From the NCBI RefSeq assembly GCF_946478805.1, contig NZ_CAMLDC010000005.1:209551-273550 (forward strand): a stretch of DNA of 64,000 bases, read 5' to 3'. Position numbers and translations under genes: made by a program. Below the pieces are notes generated by a model, which searched no databases, was not told the origin of the DNA, and saw only the letters and a list, made by a program, of their open reading frames with translations. This document shows positions 1 through 9,583 of the stretch, piece by piece (the first letter of the stretch is position 1; every line of letters starts with the position of its first letter). The DNA is from an uncultured Fluviicola sp. (GTDB lineage: Bacteria > Bacteroidota > Bacteroidia > Flavobacteriales > Crocinitomicaceae).

Positions 1-714
1 TGGTTTTGAAGAACTTGTTGCATCCATCGGATCTTTTCCGGACATAACTTCCATAACAAGAGTCATATCTTCCAAGCTGTTTGTGAATGGACCGATCTGA
101 TCGAATGATGAAGCATAGGCGATCAGACCGTACCGGCTTACTCTTCCATAAGTTGGTTTGAAGCCGAGTGTTCCGGTAAATGAAGCGGGTTGCCTGATCG
201 AACCCCCTGTATCGGATCCCAAAGCTACGGTGCACATTCCTGCAGAAACAGAAACCGCCGAACCGCCGGATGAGCCTCCCGGAACATGGGTGGGTTTTAA
301 ATTGTTTTTCACCGGACCGAATGCTGAATTTTCATTCGAACTTCCCATCGCGAATTCATCACAATTCAAACGACCGATGATAATGGCATCTTCTGCCAAA
401 AGCCTTTCAACAACGGTTGCGGAGTAAAGTGATTCAAAACCTTCAAGGATTTTAGAACCGGCACTTACAACATGACCTTTGTAACAAATGTTATCCTTTA
501 ACCCGATAACCATTCCAGCCAGTCTGCCTGATTTCCCTGAAGTCAATTTCTGATCTACTAATCGAGCCTGATCCAAGGCGCTTTCCGTGAATACTTCCAG
601 AAATGCATTGAGATCTTTATTCTTTTCAATTTGCTCTAAGTAAGAAAGCACGATACTCTCCACAGTTTTCCCTGCGGAGAGTGCAACTTTAACTTCCGAA
701 AATGTTTTATACAT
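1..714 (-). CDS. gatA: Glutamyl-tRNA(Gln) amidotransferase subunit A, N-terminal part (runs off the window)
   Basis: Reading the minus strand from an ATG at 714 gives an open frame to the window edge, about 238 residues of an amidase. It contains the amidase-signature core: the catalytic Lys in VIGLKDN, the glycine/serine-rich GGSSGGSA loop and the Ser-cis-Ser segment SDTGGSIRQPA. GatA supplies ammonia from glutamine in the GatCAB complex, converting misacylated Glu-tRNA(Gln) to Gln-tRNA(Gln). The C-terminal half lies outside the window. Other amidase-signature enzymes share these motifs, but the GLKDN and FGPVKN context is typical of GatA. Confidence 0.9.
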   Translation of the reverse strand, partial: MYKTFSEVKVALSAGKTVESIVLSYLEQIEKNKDLNAFLEVFTESALDQARLVDQKLTSGKSGRLAGMVIGLKDNICYKGHVVSAGSKILEGFESLYSATVVERLLAEDAIIIGRLNCDEFAMGSSNENSAFGPVKNNLKPTHVPGGSSGGSAVSVSAGMCTVALGSDTGGSIRQPASFTGTLGFKPTYGRVSRYGLIAYASSFDQIGPFTNSLEDMTLVMEVMSGKDPMDATSSSKP

Positions 715-734
715 GTAGAATGGATTGGCTTAAT

Positions 735-911
735 CTATTTTTTCTCTTCTGTTGTTGATGGAGTTGAAGAACCCTCTTCGCCTTTGCTAGCGTCTTTGAA
801 TTCTTTAATTCCTTTTCCAAGACCTTTCATTAACTCAGGAATTTTTTTTCCTCCGAATAACAAAAGAACTACAGCAAGGATTAAAATGATTTCTGTTGCA
901 CCTAATTTCAT
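735..911 (-). CDS. tatA: Sec-independent (Tat) translocase subunit TatA
   Basis: A 58-residue protein reads from ATG 911 to TAG 735. It has one short N-terminal membrane helix (residues about 6-20), then the [21 protein letters not shown] amphipathic stretch that typifies TatA/TatE, and a Ser/Thr/Glu/Lys-rich tail. TatA oligomers form the pore that moves folded, twin-arginine proteins across the inner membrane. It lies just upstream of gatA in the same direction with a 20-nt gap, so the two may be co-transcribed. No tatB or tatC is seen in the window. Confidence 0.9.
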   Translation of the reverse strand: MKLGATEIILILAVVLLLFGGKKIPELMKGLGKGIKEFKDASKGEEGSSTPSTTEEKK

Positions 912-928
912 AACATACTAATTTGTTG

Positions 929-936
929 CAAAATTA
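929..936 (-). promoter_or_regulatory. Possible Bacteroidota -7 element for tatA
   Basis: On the minus strand the octamer TAATTTTG matches TAnnTTTG, the -7 consensus of Bacteroidota housekeeping promoters. It would place transcription start about 11 nt before the tatA ATG. I see no clear TTG at the -33 position, so this rests on the -7 match alone. Confidence 0.35.
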
Positions 937-1205
937 AGGAATTATAAGATACGTTTAGTGTTAATTTTTCTAGAAAACGAATTCTATTCACTCCATATTG
1001 TTTCCATCTTACTGATTTTTGCTATTTGAAAAAGTGGAAAACAAATCCTTCGTGGATAAACTCTCCTAAGAACCAATTTGAATATTTTGGATCCAATTTA
1101 TTTTATGTAGTAGGTAAAATTTTGCCTTATTGAACTAATAATTAACACGATATATTTTGATATTAACAATAAATGAATTAAATTTTCACAACTAACGTTG
1201 AATAT

Positions 1206-1213
1206 TAAATTTG
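1206..1213 (+). promoter_or_regulatory. Possible Bacteroidota -7 element for the OmpA-like gene
   Basis: TAAATTTG fits TAnnTTTG. Transcription would begin near 1220, downstream of the TTG at 1211, which argues that the ATG at 1259 rather than that TTG is the real start. A -33 TTG is not obvious; only a TTTTC lies at about the right distance. Confidence 0.4.
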
Positions 1214-1258
1214 CGGCACTATTTTTGCAAAAAAAATTTTCAAAAAACCATTGTTCTG

Positions 1259-2680
1259 ATGAGAAGATTGATAAAGTGTGTAGACCCAATTAGAATGGGA
1301 AGTTTATTGTCGTTGTTTATTTTAGCTAGTCCGGTTGGAGATGCGCAAACTGCGATGAATGAAAAAAAACCTGAGTATAACAAATGGTCCTTGGAATTAG
1401 CAGGAGGGTTCAGTAATGCTGTCGGGCCTTATACTCCCGGATATTACACCAATTTGCTGAATTTATCGAATGTACAGTTGGGTGGTCGCTATATGGCGAA
1501 CAGGTATTTTGGAGTAAAGCTGGATGCGGAATATGATCGTTTTAAGAATAGTTCTTCCTGGAAAGGAAACAACAGTTTGCCATTCAGGACGAATTATTTT
1601 AGATTTTCTCTCCAAGGAGTTGCAAATCTGCATCATGTTCTACACTTTGATGAATGGACGAAACACATTGGTCTTCAGGTTCATGGTGGTGCGGGTTATT
1701 CAACAATGGGTAATGATAGTATTTCTCCGTTTGCAAAAGGGAGAAACATGGGTAATTTGATAATCGGTATATCTCCGATTTTTAAGATCAATGATCGCTT
1801 TACTATTAAATTGGATGCTAGCGGTATTAAGCATATGCACCGCAAGTATACGATGGATATGAACGAATCCAGAAAAACGCGTGGGGCAGATGGCTTCATT
1901 GGAACCTTGACATTAGGTCTGCAAATCAACTTAGGAAAAGCAAAAGAGCATGCAGATTGGTATTTTAACAAGCCCAATCCGGTTGAAAATCAAGAGATTC
2001 GAGACATGAAAAACCGATTGGAAAAATTGGAGGAGATGCATGGTGATGGTGATCTTGATGGTGTTCCAAATTATTTGGATAAAGAATTGGCAACTCTTGC
2101 CGGAAGCAAAGTAGATGCTTTTGGTGTAACCATTCCGGAGAGATTGGACAGTGATAAGGATGGGGTTTTTGATGATATGGATAAATGTCCGAGAGAATTC
2201 GGAGTGTTAGCTTATAATGGTTGTCCTATACCGGATACGGATGGAGATGGAATTCTGGATGATCGTGATGAATGTCCTAAGATTAAAGGTGTTGCTGAGA
2301 ATAATGGTTGTCCTAAAATTGAGAAAGAAGAACAGGAGATTATTAATACAGCGTTCAACAATCTTGAGTTCATGACCGGAAAAGCAATCATTCTTAAGTC
2401 CTCATACAAATCATTAAATGATCTTGCAGCCTTGTTGCAAAAGAAACAAGAATGGGGATTATTAATCTCCGGTCATACGGATAATGTGGGTGATGATGCC
2501 AAAAATATGGTTTTGTCCAAAGAAAGAGCTGAAGCAGTAAAAGATTACCTTACAATTAAGGGGATTGCGGCAAACCGCCTCGAAGTTCTATATTATGGAG
2601 AAACGAAACCGATTGCGTTAAACGACATGGAAGAGGGGCGCCAAAAAAATCGCCGTGTGGAAATGAAAATCACCTTTTGA
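1259..2680 (+). CDS. OmpA-family outer membrane protein with thrombospondin type-3 repeats
   Basis: The protein has 473 residues from ATG 1259. The open frame extends back to a TTG at 1211, but a promoter-like element overlaps that position. An N-terminal signal peptide ends near GDAQ. Residues about 40-250 look like an outer-membrane beta barrel. Acidic DxDxDG repeats (DGDLDGVPN, DSDKDGVFDD, DTDGDGILDD) follow as calcium-binding TSP3-type spacers. The C-terminus is an OmpA/MotB peptidoglycan-binding domain containing SGHTDNVG and GRQKNRRVEMKI. The role is likely structural: anchoring the outer membrane to peptidoglycan. This architecture is very common in Bacteroidota. The ligand or partner cannot be told. 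Confidence 0.88.
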   Translation: MRRLIKCVDPIRMGSLLSLFILASPVGDAQTAMNEKKPEYNKWSLELAGGFSNAVGPYTPGYYTNLLNLSNVQLGGRYMANRYFGVKLDAEYDRFKNSSSWKGNNSLPFRTNYFRFSLQGVANLHHVLHFDEWTKHIGLQVHGGAGYSTMGNDSISPFAKGRNMGNLIIGISPIFKINDRFTIKLDASGIKHMHRKYTMDMNESRKTRGADGFIGTLTLGLQINLGKAKEHADWYFNKPNPVENQEIRDMKNRLEKLEEMHGDGDLDGVPNYLDKELATLAGSKVDAFGVTIPERLDSDKDGVFDDMDKCPREFGVLAYNGCPIPDTDGDGILDDRDECPKIKGVAENNGCPKIEKEEQEIINTAFNNLEFMTGKAIILKSSYKSLNDLAALLQKKQEWGLLISGHTDNVGDDAKNMVLSKERAEAVKDYLTIKGIAANRLEVLYYGETKPIALNDMEEGRQKNRRVEMKITF

Positions 2681-2694
2681 TTCGAAAGAATCAA
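2677..2694 (+). terminator. Possible weak terminator hairpin after the OmpA-like gene
   Basis: A perfect 7-bp inverted repeat, TTGATTC/GAATCAA, with a GAAA tetraloop overlaps the stop codon. No U-run follows, so intrinsic termination is uncertain. Confidence 0.3.
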
Positions 2695-2827
2695 GAGGTA
2701 AAAATAAAAACACAACAACTTAATTTACTATGCTTTTGTTATAAGTGTAAAAACTATGTGATGGAGAGTTAGAAATAATTCGTGGAAGGTGAAGAATAGG
2801 CTGGTTTTTAAATTTTAAACAGTAGGT

Positions 2828-3982
2828 ATGTTTTATTATTATTGTATATTGTTGTTCGTTACCTGTATTGTGGCTACAGCTTATCTTATTCCAAAGATTA
2901 TTTCCGTTGTGCAATTCAAGCACTTAATGGATAAGCCGAATGAAAGGAGTTCACATGGTGTTGCAACACCGGGTTTGGGTGGAATTGCCTTTTTTATTGT
3001 ATTTGTAATTTCACTGTCTTTCAATAATTATTACGATGGATTTCATGTCTCCATGTCCATTCTTCCAGGAATAACTGTTCTTTTTTTCCTGGGATTGAAA
3101 GATGATTTGGTGGTACTGTCACCGAAGACCAAATTGTTGGGTCAGGTTGTTGCATGTATGTTTGTTTTAGTCAACGAGAGTTTTACTTTCAATAACCTGC
3201 ATGGTTTCTTGGGAATTTACGAAATTCCTCTCTGGGTGGGTGTTTTGGGTGGATTATTCTTAATGCTTGGAATCATTAATTCATTTAACCTGATTGATGG
3301 AATTGATGGCTTGGCGGCCTCCATTGCCATCATTATCTTGAGCTTTTTCGCAGTAATTTTCGGTGTGTTGGATTTTAGATTCAGTTTTCTTTCTTCTCTT
3401 TCAATGATTGGAATAATGATTGGATTTTTGTTTTTCAATTTATCTAAAAGGAAAAAAATCTTTATGGGGGATACCGGATCTCTGCAGGTTGGATTTATTA
3501 TTGCTGTCATGACAATGCGTTTAATGACTGCTAGTGAAGGACAATTGAACCACTTACCCTTTGATTCTTCCTACAATCCGGTCGTTTTAATAGCCCTCCT
3601 CATCGTACCTCTTTATGACGCCTTTCGTGTTTTTACGCTTCGTATATTAAAAGGGAAGAGTCCATTTTCTGCTGATCGAGACCATTTTCATCACCTGTTA
3701 ATTGATGCTTTCAAGATATCTCATTGGAAAGCAAGTTGTGTAATAGCAACATTTAATATTTTTTTCTTGGGAATTATTCTTTTAATATTGAGAGAGTTTT
3801 CAATAGTCGCGGTATGTTTTGTTATCTTGTTTTTTTTAGTGCTGCTGACCGTTTATTCTATAAAGTTGAAGAAAAGAATTATCGGTAAATTGGAAAAGGA
3901 AGAAAACGAGGCTCCGAAAATCGGGTTATTTAAACCGGTACCGCCAAGTTTTCATTTTGAGGAACAAGAACGAGTACACTAA
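2828..3982 (+). CDS. Undecaprenyl-phosphate sugar-1-phosphate transferase (MraY/WecA family)
   Basis: This 384-residue polytopic membrane protein belongs to glycosyltransferase family 4. It has about ten hydrophobic segments and the family motifs GLKDDL (the DD pair that binds Mg2+), NLIDGIDGLA, MGDTGSL and the cytosolic RDHFHHLL histidine motif. Enzymes of this family transfer a HexNAc-1-phosphate from a UDP-sugar to undecaprenyl phosphate, starting synthesis of a surface polysaccharide. The neighbours (Wza-like and Wzc-like genes) support a capsule/exopolysaccharide role rather than MraY. The sugar specificity is not visible. The ATG at 2828 is the first start in the frame with a compatible leader. 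Confidence 0.85.
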   Translation: MFYYYCILLFVTCIVATAYLIPKIISVVQFKHLMDKPNERSSHGVATPGLGGIAFFIVFVISLSFNNYYDGFHVSMSILPGITVLFFLGLKDDLVVLSPKTKLLGQVVACMFVLVNESFTFNNLHGFLGIYEIPLWVGVLGGLFLMLGIINSFNLIDGIDGLAASIAIIILSFFAVIFGVLDFRFSFLSSLSMIGIMIGFLFFNLSKRKKIFMGDTGSLQVGFIIAVMTMRLMTASEGQLNHLPFDSSYNPVVLIALLIVPLYDAFRVFTLRILKGKSPFSADRDHFHHLLIDAFKISHWKASCVIATFNIFFLGIILLILREFSIVAVCFVILFFLVLLTVYSIKLKKRIIGKLEKEENEAPKIGLFKPVPPSFHFEEQERVH

Positions 3983-4026
3983 ATGAAAATGTTCATTTTT
4001 GATAAAAACTTAAGAGTATAACCTGA

Positions 4027-4806
4027 ATGTGTAACTACAGTAGAATTATTTTATTTTTTTTAGGATTAGGATTTATTTTTTCAATGAATTCATGTGGAAC
4101 GAGAAGGAAAATGGTCTATTTTCAGGAAGGGTCATCCGCAGATTCTGTCGCTCATCATTTTACTCCGGTATTTGAAAAAGATGATTTCCTTTCCATAATA
4201 ATAACCGCCGAAGATCCGGAATCAGCAAAGGCTTTTAACCTACCCCAACAAACTTCAACAATAAATTATGGATATACTACAGGAAATGCTGTCCCATACG
4301 GTTACCTGGTGGATTCAAGAGGTGAAATCGATTTGCCTATCCTTGGAAAAATAATGGTTGCAGGAAAATCAAGAACAGAGTTGGTGGATACTATTCATAC
4401 ACTCTTGAATGGATACCTTAAAAATCCGACGGTCCAAATTCAGATTCAGAATTTTAAAATAACAGTGCTCGGGGATGTCAAAAATCCCGGAACCTTTAAA
4501 ATTCCAAACGAACGAATTACATTGATTGAAGCAATCGGATTATCCGGTGATATGAGAATGTCTGGAGTTCGAAAAAATGTATTGGTTATAAGGGATTCAT
4601 GCGGAATCAAACGTGAATTTCGGGTTGATATGACAAAAAAAGATCTCTTTTCATCACCGGCATACTATCTGAAACAAAATGACGTGGTTTATGTTGAACC
4701 GAATGTTGCTTCCAGGTCTGAAGGAACCCTGTGGAAAACAACAGGTGCCATTTTTATTTCACTGACTTCTTTAGTTATCACGACTATTGCACTTATTACC
4801 CGTTAA
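4027..4806 (+). CDS. Polysaccharide export lipoprotein (Wza-like)
   Basis: A 259-residue protein with a lipoprotein signal (SMNSC, lipidated Cys near residue 23). It has a polysaccharide-export (PES) domain around residues 50-135 and an SLBB domain around 140-220 (FKITVLGDVKNPGTF, ITLIEAIG). It ends in a hydrophobic helix, like the C-terminal outer-membrane helix of Wza. Wza forms the outer-membrane channel for capsule or exopolysaccharide. The gene abuts the downstream kinase gene with no gap, consistent with one operon and a Wza-Wzc complex spanning the envelope. Confidence 0.85.
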   Translation: MCNYSRIILFFLGLGFIFSMNSCGTRRKMVYFQEGSSADSVAHHFTPVFEKDDFLSIIITAEDPESAKAFNLPQQTSTINYGYTTGNAVPYGYLVDSRGEIDLPILGKIMVAGKSRTELVDTIHTLLNGYLKNPTVQIQIQNFKITVLGDVKNPGTFKIPNERITLIEAIGLSGDMRMSGVRKNVLVIRDSCGIKREFRVDMTKKDLFSSPAYYLKQNDVVYVEPNVASRSEGTLWKTTGAIFISLTSLVITTIALITR

Positions 4807-7182
4807 ATGGAAAGAAGAAATCAAGAAATAGGTTACATGAAAGATACGGAGCATAAGTTAGATATTCGAGAATTGGTTGATAAGTATCTGAGGCATTATT
4901 GGTGGTTCATCATATCATTTGTTCTTTCATTATTCCTGGCATATCTATACGTTCACTATAAGGTTCCTGTTTATGAAAGTACGGCAACCGTTTTAATTGA
5001 ACGGAATGATTTATCATCCGGTTCAGCTGAACTGAGCATGTTAAAAGATGTCGGACTTACGAATGACGGGAGCGTATTGGAAGATGAAATAGAATTGTTT
5101 AAATCGCGCACCTTGATGGAGGAGGTGGTTGCAGATTTGAGATTGAATTGGCGCTATGAAAATTTGGGAACGAAAACAGGATTTGTCAGGTCCGAATTGT
5201 TTGATGTCAACCCTATAAGTGTGATTCCGGTTTATACGGACAGTACTTTTTTGGAGGGGAGCCTGGTTTTTGAAGTAGAAATAAGTTCGAAAACCAAATT
5301 TCAGATTAAAAATGGTTTGGGTCTGAAGAATGGGTTTTACAAGTTTGGGGAAGTTTTGGCAACTCAATTTGGAGCAGTCAGTATAAAAAAGACAGCTCGT
5401 TTTGATGAACAATGGATAGGAAAGACCATTCGAGTTACATTAACTCCCTTTAATGAAGCAGTTAGCCGATTCCAAGAATCTTTCTCTGTCAGTTTGGCAA
5501 GTAAGGAGGCAAATCTGATCGTGCTTCGGATTCGTGGAAATGAAAGATTTAAGAATAATGCGGTTCTAAATCAGTTAATTGGCGAACATGAGGAAAATAC
5601 CATTCTGAAAAAAAATGAAATTGTCCGCAATACGACTGATTTTATCAATGATAGAATGAAATACATTGCCTCCGAACTTTCAGAAGTGGAAATGGAAGGG
5701 GAAAAGTATAAATCCCGTTATCACCTGATTGATGTGACTTCCGATGCTGCTTCTTACCTGGAGAAAGAAAGCGAAATCGAAAAACAGGTGATAGATAAAA
5801 CCATTGAAAAGAACATCGTGAACTTCATGGTTGACTTTTTGGATAAAGAGGATGGATTTGACCGCTTATTGCCTACAAATCTCGGTTTGGAGGATGTTTC
5901 GATCGTTGACATGACCAACCAGTACAATAAATTGGTTTTGGAGCGCAATCAATTGGTCTCAATTTCCGGGGTAAAGAATCCGGGGGTTGAACGTATGGAA
6001 TCCCAATTATCGAATATTCGGTCTTCCCTTAAAGCCAGTTTGAGAAATTTGAATAAGTCCCTCGATTTGAAGGTGAATAAACTGAATAGTGAAGAAGGGC
6101 TTTATCAATCAAAAATAGAAGATATTCCCAAGTATGAAAGAGAGTACAGGGATATTCTCCGGCAACAGCAGATCAAGGAGACCCTTTATTTATTCTTGTT
6201 GCAAAAGCGTGAAGAGAATGAAATTTCTTTAGCTTCAACTGTGGCCAATATGCAAGTGGTTGATAAAGCATTTAGTGCGGAAGATCCTATTTCCCCCAAA
6301 CCGAAAATTATTTTCTTAGTTGCGTGTTTCTTGGCGTTGTTGATCCCGGTCCTGATTATTTACTTGATGGATTTGCTGAACCGTAAGGTGAAAAACCGTA
6401 CAGACGTTGAAAAGTTCGGATTGAATATATTAGCCGAGATTCCTGAATTTAAGGACAAGGACGAATCTATTGTACTGAACAAGCCGCATTCTGCAACTGC
6501 CGAATCTTTCAGAGCCTTGCGTGCAGGATTGTCTTTTATTCTGCCGTTGGAAGAATCTTCAGGCGGAAAAGTTATTTCCGTGACCTCAACTTTGGGCGGA
6601 GAAGGTAAAACGTTTACTTCGATCAATCTGGCATACATTTACGCTGCGATTGGTAAAAAAGTGTTGTTGTTAGGTCTGGATCTTAGAAAGCCCCGTTTGC
6701 TGGATTATCTGGACTTGGAAAGCAAAATGGGATTATCCAATTATTTGGCAAACTCTGAAATAGATTGGAAAAGTCTGATCACAACAGTTGAACGGAATGG
6801 TCACCAGATTTCTGTTATCGCTTCCGGGGATATTCCTCCTAATCCGAGTGAGCTCCTGATGTCAGCAAGGCTAGAAAAATTATTTGAGGCTTTACGCTCG
6901 GAGTATGATGTGATTATTTTGGATAATGCACCTGTAGGATTGGTTGCTGATGCTCTTATCACCAATAATTTATGTGATATGACCTTGTTTTTGGTTCGTG
7001 TAAATACTTTGGATAGACGAATGCTAAATTTGGTTTCTCAACTTAATGAAGATAATAAACTGAAGCGCTTATATGTTGTTTTGAACTCTGTGAAACAAAT
7101 CAAGGGTGGGTATTATTACACATATTATGATGACGAAGTCAGGAAATATTCATTTTTAAAGTGGTTGAAGCGGAAGAAATAG
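4807..7182 (+). CDS. Wzc-like polysaccharide co-polymerase / tyrosine autokinase
   Basis: The protein has 791 residues: an N-terminal Wzz domain with a membrane helix near residues 33-55, a long coiled-coil periplasmic part (about 240-470), a second membrane helix near 500-520 and a cytoplasmic BY-kinase domain. The Walker A motif GEGKT is at 598-602, followed by a Walker A' GLDLRKP and a Walker B-like VIILDNAP. The C-terminus carries the expected tyrosine cluster (YYYTYYDD). Autophosphorylation of this cluster regulates chain length and export with Wza. The coding frame starts directly after the Wza-like stop codon. An alternative start is the Met at codon 12. Confidence 0.88.
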   Translation: MERRNQEIGYMKDTEHKLDIRELVDKYLRHYWWFIISFVLSLFLAYLYVHYKVPVYESTATVLIERNDLSSGSAELSMLKDVGLTNDGSVLEDEIELFKSRTLMEEVVADLRLNWRYENLGTKTGFVRSELFDVNPISVIPVYTDSTFLEGSLVFEVEISSKTKFQIKNGLGLKNGFYKFGEVLATQFGAVSIKKTARFDEQWIGKTIRVTLTPFNEAVSRFQESFSVSLASKEANLIVLRIRGNERFKNNAVLNQLIGEHEENTILKKNEIVRNTTDFINDRMKYIASELSEVEMEGEKYKSRYHLIDVTSDAASYLEKESEIEKQVIDKTIEKNIVNFMVDFLDKEDGFDRLLPTNLGLEDVSIVDMTNQYNKLVLERNQLVSISGVKNPGVERMESQLSNIRSSLKASLRNLNKSLDLKVNKLNSEEGLYQSKIEDIPKYEREYRDILRQQQIKETLYLFLLQKREENEISLASTVANMQVVDKAFSAEDPISPKPKIIFLVACFLALLIPVLIIYLMDLLNRKVKNRTDVEKFGLNILAEIPEFKDKDESIVLNKPHSATAESFRALRAGLSFILPLEESSGGKVISVTSTLGGEGKTFTSINLAYIYAAIGKKVLLLGLDLRKPRLLDYLDLESKMGLSNYLANSEIDWKSLITTVERNGHQISVIASGDIPPNPSELLMSARLEKLFEALRSEYDVIILDNAPVGLVADALITNNLCDMTLFLVRVNTLDRRMLNLVSQLNEDNKLKRLYVVLNSVKQIKGGYYYTYYDDEVRKYSFLKWLKRKK

Positions 7183-7188
7183 GAGGGA

Positions 7189-7833
7189 TTATTCTTTTGT
7201 GTAAACCAATTTTTTCCCGGTAAACAACGTTTTTTCCAATCGTTCCCACTGTTCAAAGGTGGGAGCGAGAATTGCAACCTCAGAACCATAGCGGGTGATC
7301 GTGCTCACTTGTAAAATAGATTGGAATACAGGTTGGTAATCCAATTCACTATGAACAATGGTCATTTTTTCCCCTGCGAATGTGACGATGCTGGGTTCAA
7401 AATAAGTTCCTTCGTGGAAATTGATCACATATTTGTTGGTGTTTATTTTAGTAAACGTATTTAAAGAACCTTCGCCTGCAATTATAAGTTTTGACTCGAT
7501 TCCGTAGTAATAGTTTTCACCTTCCAAAACACAGGGAAGTGAATCGTTGGCTTTTATTCCGAAGATATAATTTCCCCGGACTTGTAGTTTGGAAGATTCG
7601 CGGACTTGTTCCCTGGTAATGCTCGCAATTGCAACCGTCACAATTGAAATCCCTTTTTCATCAATTACATAAGTCACTTGTGAATCGCTACTTTTGTATT
7701 TTCCAAAGTGAATTTTATCCGTAGTCTGTTGCGAACTGCTTCCATAAGGAAGAGGATCGGAAAACTGGACCGTTTTTTGGGAAAAACTTAAAAAATGTAG
7801 GAAAAGACTAAAAACAAGAAGAACTTTTTTCAT
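7189..7833 (-). CDS. Secreted protein of unknown function
   Basis: I do not recognise this 214-residue protein. It has a clear N-terminal signal peptide (MKKVLLVFSLFLHFLSFSQ) and no lipobox, so it is probably periplasmic or outer-membrane/surface. The rest is predicted beta-rich, with no catalytic motif I can name. Its ATG lies only 25 bp from the divergent recJ start, so promoters of one gene may overlap the other's 5' end. It converges with the Wzc-like gene with 6 bp between the stop codons. Confidence 0.65.
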   Translation of the reverse strand: MKKVLLVFSLFLHFLSFSQKTVQFSDPLPYGSSSQQTTDKIHFGKYKSSDSQVTYVIDEKGISIVTVAIASITREQVRESSKLQVRGNYIFGIKANDSLPCVLEGENYYYGIESKLIIAGEGSLNTFTKINTNKYVINFHEGTYFEPSIVTFAGEKMTIVHSELDYQPVFQSILQVSTITRYGSEVAILAPTFEQWERLEKTLFTGKKLVYTKE

Positions 7834-7858
7834 AACTTATATTGGAAAACGGAAATTT

Positions 7859-9583
7859 ATGCAAAAACACTGGTTTATCAAACAAATACCATCTTCTGAA
7901 AAAATTCAAGCCACTATCGATGACTTAAAAGTGAGTCCGATTATGGCATCCTTACTTACTCAAAGGAATCTTACAACTCTCCCGCAAATTCGTTCATTTT
8001 TCACTCCTGAATTAGGCGATTTGCACGATCCATTGTTGATGTTGAACATGGCTGAGGCTGTTGAACGATTGGATCGAGCAATTGAGTCAGGTGAACGAAT
8101 CCTGATTTTCGGAGATTACGATGTGGATGGAACAACTTCAGTGGCTTTGGTTTATAGTGTTTTGCAAGATCTTGCTTCCATTGATTTTTACATTCCGGAT
8201 CGCTACGAAGAAGGCTATGGTTTATCCTACAAGGGAATTGATACTGCTTTGGAAAACGGATGCGGTCTTCTGATCGCTCTGGACTGCGGAATAAAGGAGG
8301 TGGAGAAAGTGAAATATGCCAATGAAAAGGGATTGGACATCATTATTTGTGATCATCATACACCCGGATCCGAAATCCCGGATTGCATTGTTCTGGATCC
8401 CAAACAAGCGGGCTGTGAATATCCGTTCAAGGAATTATGTGGTTGCGGAGTCGGTTTTAAATTGCTTCAGGCTTGGTTTTCGAAGACCGGGAAGGATATG
8501 GATCAATTGTTCGGTTACCTGGATTTGGTGGCAATTGCTATCGGGGCGGATATTGTTCCGGTTACCGGTGAGAACCGTATTCTTTGTAAACACGGGATTC
8601 AACGACTGAATGAGAGCCCGCGTGCGGGTATTCTGGCTTTGGTTGAACAGGCCCAACGTTCATTCCCCCTCGATTTGTCGAATGTGGTTTTTACAATTGC
8701 TCCGAGAATTAATGCTGCTGGTCGATTGAAAAGTGGTTCAAGAGCAGTTGAATTATTGTTGGCCGGATCGAAAGAAGAAGCGAAAAGAATAGCGTTGGAA
8801 ATAGATGAATACAATTCGGAAAGACGTATTCTGGATGCACAAACCACTTTGGAAGCACTCGAACTCATAGCACAGGATGATCTTTTTATCAATCGGAAAT
8901 CAACTGTTGTTTTTCAATCGGATTGGCATAAAGGGGTTGTTGGAATTGTCGCTTCCAGGTTGATAGAGCATCACTATCGTCCGACGATTGTTCTGACGGA
9001 AAGTAAAGGAGAAGCGACCGGTTCTGCTCGTTCGGTTTCCGGGTTTAATGTATACGAGGCAATTACTTCCTGCGAACATTTGTTGACGCAATATGGCGGA
9101 CATCAGCATGCTGCCGGCCTTACGTTACCTTTGGAGAACATTACCTTGTTCAGGGAGCATTTTGATGCATACGTTCAGGAGAACATCCAACCTTTGGATG
9201 AAGTGGAGGATTTGGTAATTGACTTGGAAATAGCCGCTTCGAATTTATTCCTTGCCGGTGAATCGACACTCCAGGTTCCACGGATTTACCGGATGTTGGA
9301 GCAGATGGAACCTTTTGGACCGGGAAATGACAAACCGGTTTTTTGCATCCGGAATGCGTATGCAAGCAAACAACGAATCTTAAAGGAAGCGCATTTGAAA
9401 TTTGATCTGGTAGATCCGGTTTCCGGAATAGAGCTTTCGGCAATCGGGTTCAATATGGCTGATAAAATCGATCTGATCGCGTCAGGATGTGCTTTCGATT
9501 GTGCGTTTACCCTCGAAGCAAATACCTGGCAAAACCGCACGACTTTGCAGATCCAGGTCAGAGATATACGAGAAACATTATAA
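7859..9583 (+). CDS. recJ: Single-stranded-DNA-specific exonuclease RecJ
   Basis: 574 residues, the usual length for RecJ. The N-terminal DHH domain carries the Mn2+-binding motifs DYDVDGTTS (near residue 84), ALDCGI and CDHHTPG. The DHHA1 motif SGFNVYEAI...QYGGHQHAAG comes later, and a C-terminal OB-like domain ends in QIQVRDI. RecJ digests single-stranded DNA 5'->3' in RecFOR recombination and in base-excision and mismatch repair. ATG 7859 aligns with the start expected for the family. Confidence 0.93.
   Translation: MQKHWFIKQIPSSEKIQATIDDLKVSPIMASLLTQRNLTTLPQIRSFFTPELGDLHDPLLMLNMAEAVERLDRAIESGERILIFGDYDVDGTTSVALVYSVLQDLASIDFYIPDRYEEGYGLSYKGIDTALENGCGLLIALDCGIKEVEKVKYANEKGLDIIICDHHTPGSEIPDCIVLDPKQAGCEYPFKELCGCGVGFKLLQAWFSKTGKDMDQLFGYLDLVAIAIGADIVPVTGENRILCKHGIQRLNESPRAGILALVEQAQRSFPLDLSNVVFTIAPRINAAGRLKSGSRAVELLLAGSKEEAKRIALEIDEYNSERRILDAQTTLEALELIAQDDLFINRKSTVVFQSDWHKGVVGIVASRLIEHHYRPTIVLTESKGEATGSARSVSGFNVYEAITSCEHLLTQYGGHQHAAGLTLPLENITLFREHFDAYVQENIQPLDEVEDLVIDLEIAASNLFLAGESTLQVPRIYRMLEQMEPFGPGNDKPVFCIRNAYASKQRILKEAHLKFDLVDPVSGIELSAIGFNMADKIDLIASGCAFDCAFTLEANTWQNRTTLQIQVRDIRETL

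Larger units (their letters stand above)
912..1258. other. 347-bp AT-rich intergenic region
   Basis: This separates the divergent tatA (minus) and the OmpA-like gene (plus). It is very AT-rich, has no tRNA-like sequence and no convincing coding frame. It holds the two candidate -7 elements listed separately (929-936 minus, 1206-1213 plus). I see nothing else in it. Confidence 0.6.

Noticed and set aside
158..427. Plus-strand open frame opposite gatA
   Set aside because: It mirrors the amidase gene and shows no domain or start signal.
912..1258. tRNA or small RNA gene
   Set aside because: No tRNA T-loop or acceptor pattern and no strong hairpin with T-run is visible in this AT-rich gap.
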